Both the position numbers and the translations under genes were made by a program. Positions 58,975 to 64,000 of a stretch of DNA of 64,000 bases are shown here, one piece after another; position 1 is the first letter of the stretch, and each line of letters begins with the position of its first letter. This stretch comes from Lactifluus volemus. Its lineage: Eukaryota > Basidiomycota > Agaricomycetes > Russulales > Russulaceae. Location of the stretch: assembly GCA_022376515.1 (NCBI GenBank), contig WTXI01000017.1, positions 186,001-250,000 of the forward strand, written 5' to 3'. The notes under the pieces were generated by a model. The model was not told the DNA's origin, did no database searches, and was given only the letters and a program-made list of their open reading frames with translations.

Positions 58975-60800
58975 AATTATTTTTCATACCACCAACTTGA
59001 ACCCCTTACAACACCTACCCTATCCCCAACAATTCATAGAGCCATGCCATCACAACCTCACCCAAGGACTAATGTCGCACGTATGCCCCTCTCCGACAGG
59101 TTTACACACATGCACATGGGTTAACTGCTTCATAGGAAGGGCCCTGTCTTTCTTCCACTTCTTTCACAAAGACAGATACCACCAAAAACCAAGCGAGATA
59201 ACTCAGAAAACTCGGTCAGAGCCGCAAAATGGCGAAGCTGGCGGTTCCGTCTTCGTGGAACTTCCGTCGGATACCGCCGAACGGAATCTTACGTGGAAGG
59301 AATGGTGTCAGATGTGGGAGGGCCGACGATGACTTCCCGAGATTCAGTAAAAGGTGGGGGTTGCCCCCAAAAGAAGAGCCAGAAGTTACCATTCCTCGAG
59401 CACCTTATCTATTCCCGCTCGGTCTTTATCTCGATGTACCTGTACACGAGTCCTGATATTAGACCGCATTGCGTGTCTAATTGCTATAACTATCGCCGTT
59501 GGTTAGCAGAGCCACAGCTTGATTCATGGTGCTGAAGAAGTACACGACTGATACATGCGTCCCAATGGCCAGTTTTAAATCACATTATGTAATTGAATTC
59601 TCGAGTTGCGAGCAGTCATCGGTCTGTGCGAAGTCGTTTGCAAAGCTAAACGGGGACGCGGGCGTGAATATTCAGCAAAAGCACGGTAAAAACATCACGT
59701 GCCATTTCTTTAGCTCATAGGCCCTGCTCCCAGCAATCGCGGTCTGCTGGGTCGGAGCGGTATGGACAATTTCTTCTCCACAATTTTTTTTCTTGAACGG
59801 GTTATACATCATGAAAAGGCTGTGTTCGGAGAGATCACAGCGCCGCCAAGGGGGGTTGTAAGCAAGGTTCCAGTTCTCTTTAAAGCCCAGTCACTGGCAG
59901 TTTCAAGTTAGGCGTGGATCTGGGAGGTACACTTTGTGAGAGAGAAGAAAAGATCCCGCTTCCTTGTGCTGTACACCAAAGGTTGGGGGACAATGTGTTT
60001 GCCATTGATTGTTGACGGATGATGATGCGTGGACGTTAGAAACTCCCTGTTGTGTCGTGGCCTTCCTATCATCTATCTTGTGCTTTGGCGTGATGGAGTC
60101 GAAAACAGTTCCGACCGCTTGAAGGGTTCGCTGATGGCACCTTACAAGGTTTCCCCAGTCCGGACTTTCGGCGTGACTGTAGGAGAGAGAGAAGTGGAAG
60201 AGCGCATATTCTACTGCAACCTTCGGCTGCAGTAACACGAGATATAGTATGCAAGCCGTCATGCCTCAGAGGCTGCGAAGGGGGCTTTGATATCCCATGG
60301 CCCATGTGGTTCGATCTAGATATGGTTGACGATGGAGTAGCATCCAGTTATAAGTCGAAGACATCTTCTCCTTCTCTATGTAATCTCCATAATCGAAATT
60401 TCATACCGACGCGGTAAGACAGCTACAATAGGAGGAAGGGGACGGACGTTACAGCCCCTTAGCAACGTAAAAAAAATGAAAATGAAACAGAGACGTACAT
60501 CCCACCAACCAACCAGAAAAAAACAGGCCAGGACTCGTCGCGGCACAGTGAGCGACGTACTCGACGGAGAAGAGTGGAATGAGGCTGGTCTCGAGGCTGA
60601 ATCAAAGGGCTTCCCGGCAAGGAGTGGAACACGGGAATGGTCTCCAGTATGGTGACGAGCGGGGAGAAAGTGATGAGCACGGTGGCTAGAACGTGCACAA
60701 GCACCGCCGTGGGCGACGAGTTGGGCCGCTCGAGCAGGTTGTAAAGGTGCGGACGGGAGATGACATGATGACACGTTATCCTGGGCGAATCGGGAAGGTA
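58975..60800 (+). repeat. Dispersed unit U, copy 2 (5' and 3' truncated)
   Basis: Begins within the CCCCTTACAACACC region and ends near AATCGGGAAGGTRC. It lacks the first about 115 bp and the last about 570 bp of copy 1, and has an internal deletion after CAGCGCCGCCAAGG. The minisatellite abuts its left edge. Confidence 0.75.
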
Positions 60801-60965
60801 CCCTTCATGGTTTGGTCTGACCTGATTTGAGTCATATGTAATAGGGACCCGCGCCCACACTACAAACGCCACGGACAACACCGATAACAACCTGTTGCGT
60901 TGCTCACTTCCTTCTCCTCAACCAGCACCATCATATACAGCACAACATACAGCAGCTATCATGTC

Positions 60966-61235
60966 TCAGAGGTACGAAATCCCCTTTTTAGGACTAGTTG
61001 GAAACGGACATTTATGATGCCCATTGTATTGTCTGACCGTATCACCAGAAGCCATCTCCCAAAGACGTGCCGAATGGTCAGAAGGACGGTTGTGCAGTGT
61101 TGTGCCGGTCGCAAGACTGTCATTAAAGTCGCCGACTGTCACCGATGTGACTTCTCGCAACCAAACCATGACCACGACCTGATTGAGTGCCAGGGGGTGT
61201 CCCAGTATATTATGTAATTCAATTGATGTTTGCAT
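60966..61235 (-). pseudogene. WD40-repeat fragment
   Basis: A minus-strand frame contains one recognisable WD40 blade (DHSARLWEMASGDTVRQYNGHHK). No further blades were seen on either side. It is probably another gene fragment; parent gene not identified. Confidence 0.35.
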
Positions 61236-61572
61236 TGTATGTACATAATGGGATATCGTGTTCGCACGATGAGTTCAAAATTACCTTAAGTAGAATAGGT
61301 CTGATGTAGCCACGACCCTTGCGCACACAGAGGCAGGACCCCGTGGCAGTGCTGGCACCCGCCCAAAGTCACGGACGTGTGACCGTTGACGACCTTTAGT
61401 GACTTTCTCACGATTTACGGTCAGTGACTTTGGCCTGAGGTCACCGACCGGCACAACACTGCGGTTGTGTGGCGTATCAAAAGAGGTACGGATTAAAGGA
61501 TTTCCAGGTACGAATCAAGTTATTCCCAGGTACGGATTAAGGGATTCCCAGCCTGCGTGCAAACGCCACTTA
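61236..61572. other. Unassigned stretch with short internal repeats
   Basis: CAGGTACGRATYAAG occurs twice (about 61503 and 61530), and related AGTCACGGACG / GTGACTTTGGC words recur in both orientations near 61360-61440. Confidence 0.4.
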
Positions 61573-64000
61573 CCGAATAAGGAAGGCGGTATTAGTTGCC
61601 CCATCCCTGTCGTAGCTGAGATGCGTGTTATAGTTAAGGATCCAGTTCCCAGCATTGCCTTATTATTTTTTCCCTCTCACCTCATACCATACCAACCAAA
61701 CCCTCACAACACCTTCCCCAACAATTCATAAAGCCCATGCCATCGCAACCTCACTCAAGGACTAATGTCGCGCGTATGCCCCTCTTCAACGGGGTCTACA
61801 CACATGCACATGGGTTAACTGCCTTATAGGAAGGGCCCTGTCTTTCTTCCACTTCTCTCGCAAAGACAGATCCCACCGAAAGCCAAGCGAGATAACTCAA
61901 AAAACTCAGTCAAAGCCGCAAATTGGCCAAACTGGGGATACCACCGAACGGAATCTCACGTGGAGGGAATGGTGTCAGATGTGGGAGGACCGACGCTGAC
62001 TTCCCAAGATTCAGTCAAAGGAGGGGGTTGACCCCAAAAGAAGGACCAGAAGTCACCATTTCCCGAGCACCTTACCTATCCTCACACTATCGCTCGGTCA
62101 TTATCTCAATGTACCTATACACGATTCCTTGATGCTGCGTTTTGATCCCTTCTAGACCGAATTGCGTGTCCAATTGGTATAACTATTGCTGTTTGTTAGC
62201 CGAGTCACCTTCTCATTTAGGATGCTGAAGAAGTACACGACTGATAAATGCGTTCCAAAGCAATCGAATCGCTTTAAGTGACTGAATTCTCGGGTTGCGA
62301 GCAGCCATCGCGTGGCTAGGCAGCAGCGTATAGCGGTCAGTGGTCGCGACGGGCCGGTGATTGAGTAAAAATCATCACGTGCCATTTCTTTAGGAGGGGC
62401 TAGGCCTCAGGGCACAGCGCCGCCAAGGCGCGCAAAGCAATGGAGTAGCCTGTATACACAACACGAAAAACAAAAATGATGAGCGACAGACAACCCTTCG
62501 AATCGAACTGATCGGTGGTTGTAAGCGAGGTTCCAGCTTTCTTGAAAGGCCAGTCACTGGATCTTGGAGGAACATGATATGAGAGAGAAGAGAAAGATCC
62601 CGCCTCCCTGTGGTGTACACCAAAGGTTGGTGGACAGTTTGTTCGCCATTGATTGTGGACGGATGATGATGCGTGGACGTTACAAACCCCCTCTTGTGTC
62701 GTGATTTTCCTATCATCTATGATCGTTAGCTTGTACTTTGGAGAAATTGAGTCGAAAACAGTACCAACCGTATTGAAGCTTCGCTTGTGGACATAGCAAG
62801 GGTCCCCCAGTCTGGACTTTCTGCGTGACTGGTGACTGACCGCTTTGTAGTGGAAGAGCGCATGCTCTACTGCAACCTTCGGCTACACTGACACGAGACG
62901 TAGCACACAAGCCCTCAGCCTCAGAGGGCCCGGAAGGGGGGCGTTGATATGCCAAGTGGCTCGATGATATGGCGGTGGAGATTAAATAGAAAAGGATAGG
63001 ATGACTTCGACTTACGACTGCATGCTACTGCATCTTCAAATACAAGTTCGTATCGATACGGTGTGACAGCTACAGAAGGAGGAATGGGACGGAGGTTGCA
63101 ACCGCTTAGCTAAGAAAAAAGGAAGAGGGGCAGAGAGACGTACATCCCACCAACCAGTAAAAAACAGGCCAGGACTCGTCGCGGCACAGTGAGCGACGTA
63201 CTCGACGGAGAAGAGTGGAATGAGGCTGGTCTCGAGGCTGAATCAAAGGGCCTCCCGGCAAGGAGTGGAACACGGGCATGGCCTCCAGTATGGCGACGAG
63301 CGGGGGGAAAGATATTAGCGCGGTGGCAAGAACGTGCACAAGCACTGTCGTGGGCGACGAGCCGCTCAAGCAGGTTGTAGAGGGTTCGGAGGGGAGATGA
63401 CGCCAATTCGGGAAGGTGCACTTCATCGTGGGAATTTCGAGATCAGGTGCGTGAGCGATCCTCCCGCCGCCGCCGGGCTGACTGGGCGCAACATTCCCGC
63501 GCCTTTCTCCCAATGCCCGACGACAGTCCTCTGCCAGTTTTCACTCCAAAAATAAAAATTTAGAATGACATTCCAGAATATTTCATTTCATAAACAAATC
63601 TATGTCTTTTCAATAACCTTTTCATCTGCAGAAGCGAACAGTCACTTCACAGTTTGCAGAGTGTATCTTGGCTTATTTTACCGAGTTGGTCGTTCTCAAG
63701 TTTTGTCCAACGCAAGCTCATGTGGAGAGGCATCTAACCCATTCATGGATTACCTCAACCGACACGACTAGTGCGACCATGACAAATGTCGATCTTTTCC
63801 AGGCCTACCGCGACTGTAACAAAGCGTGGGTTCGTCCATTGTATCCGTCGCATGCCAGCTGCTTCTTGAGATAGAGATATGCAAGACCGACTGCCTCGCC
63901 GATAGATATTAACCATGAACGCTACTATTGTATTGTCTTCTGCCTACCCTCAGAACCCCATCGTTCATGCAGCAAGTTCCATTCACAATCCCAACCAAGG
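61573..64000 (+). repeat. Dispersed unit U, copy 3 (runs off the window)
   Basis: Near full-length copy starting at CCGAATAAGGAAGG and still matching copy 1 at the last base (CAATCCCAACCAAGG). It has several small indels relative to copy 1 but the same order of landmarks. Confidence 0.8.

Noticed and set aside
54538..64000. Copies 1 and 3 of U as two LTRs of one retrotransposon
   Set aside because: A third copy lies between them in the same orientation, no TG..CA ends were seen, and no gag/pol sequence lies inside.

Overview
The window is nuclear DNA from a filamentous basidiomycete, most likely an agaricomycete. Genes are broken by many short introns (about 45-60 nt, GTRNGT donors, CAG/TAG acceptors). 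Several lineage-marking families are present: Crinkler/RHS-type NTPase-nuclease proteins, a DUF6533-like seven-helix membrane protein, and a large basidiomycete kinase-like family with a GGGFSSVY loop. No rRNA, tRNA or CRISPR array was found.

Layout. 0.1-7.0 kb holds two same-strand Crinkler-type genes. 7.5-10.6 kb is a decayed septation-type (SepH/Cdc7-like) kinase, and a copy of its N-terminal region sits at 3.59-4.09 kb between the two Crinkler genes. 11.9-12.4 kb is a small two-exon membrane protein. 16.3-17.6 kb is a dead ABC1/ADCK kinase-like gene. 18.9-20.5 kb encodes the DUF6533-like protein. 23.1-30.0 kb is a full-length, many-exon ABCC (MRP-type) transporter, followed at 30.5-31.5 kb by DPB4/POLE3. 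31.7-35.8 kb is a patchwork: a foldback repeat, a 1.45-kb duplication carrying the last exon of an MFS gene, and an inverted copy of a COQ6 tail joined to a dispersed repeat. 36.0-39.5 kb is a kinase-like gene split by about 1.5 kb of low-complexity DNA. 41.0-43.1 kb is a Jen1-like MFS carboxylate transporter. 44.75-46.95 kb is an hAT-like non-autonomous element with terminal inverted repeats and an 8-9 bp target duplication. 47.2-51.7 kb is the housekeeping pair SEC6/COQ6, head to head. 52.6-64.0 kb is repeat-dominated: DENN/Afi1 and BCS1 fragments arranged around a 79-bp inverted repeat, three copies of a roughly 1.8-2.4 kb unit, a second COQ6 tail copy, a minisatellite and a WD40 fragment.

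The intact genes are ordinary cell functions: exocytosis (SEC6), ubiquinone synthesis (COQ6), replication/chromatin (DPB4) and transport (ABCC, MFS). The accessory part is dominated by gene-fragment duplication. Pieces of at least six different genes (kinase N-terminus, COQ6 tail, MFS last exon, Afi1, BCS1, WD40) have been copied, inverted or joined to repeats. Exon boundaries below were read by eye from splice signals and reading frames; where frames do not join cleanly this is said.
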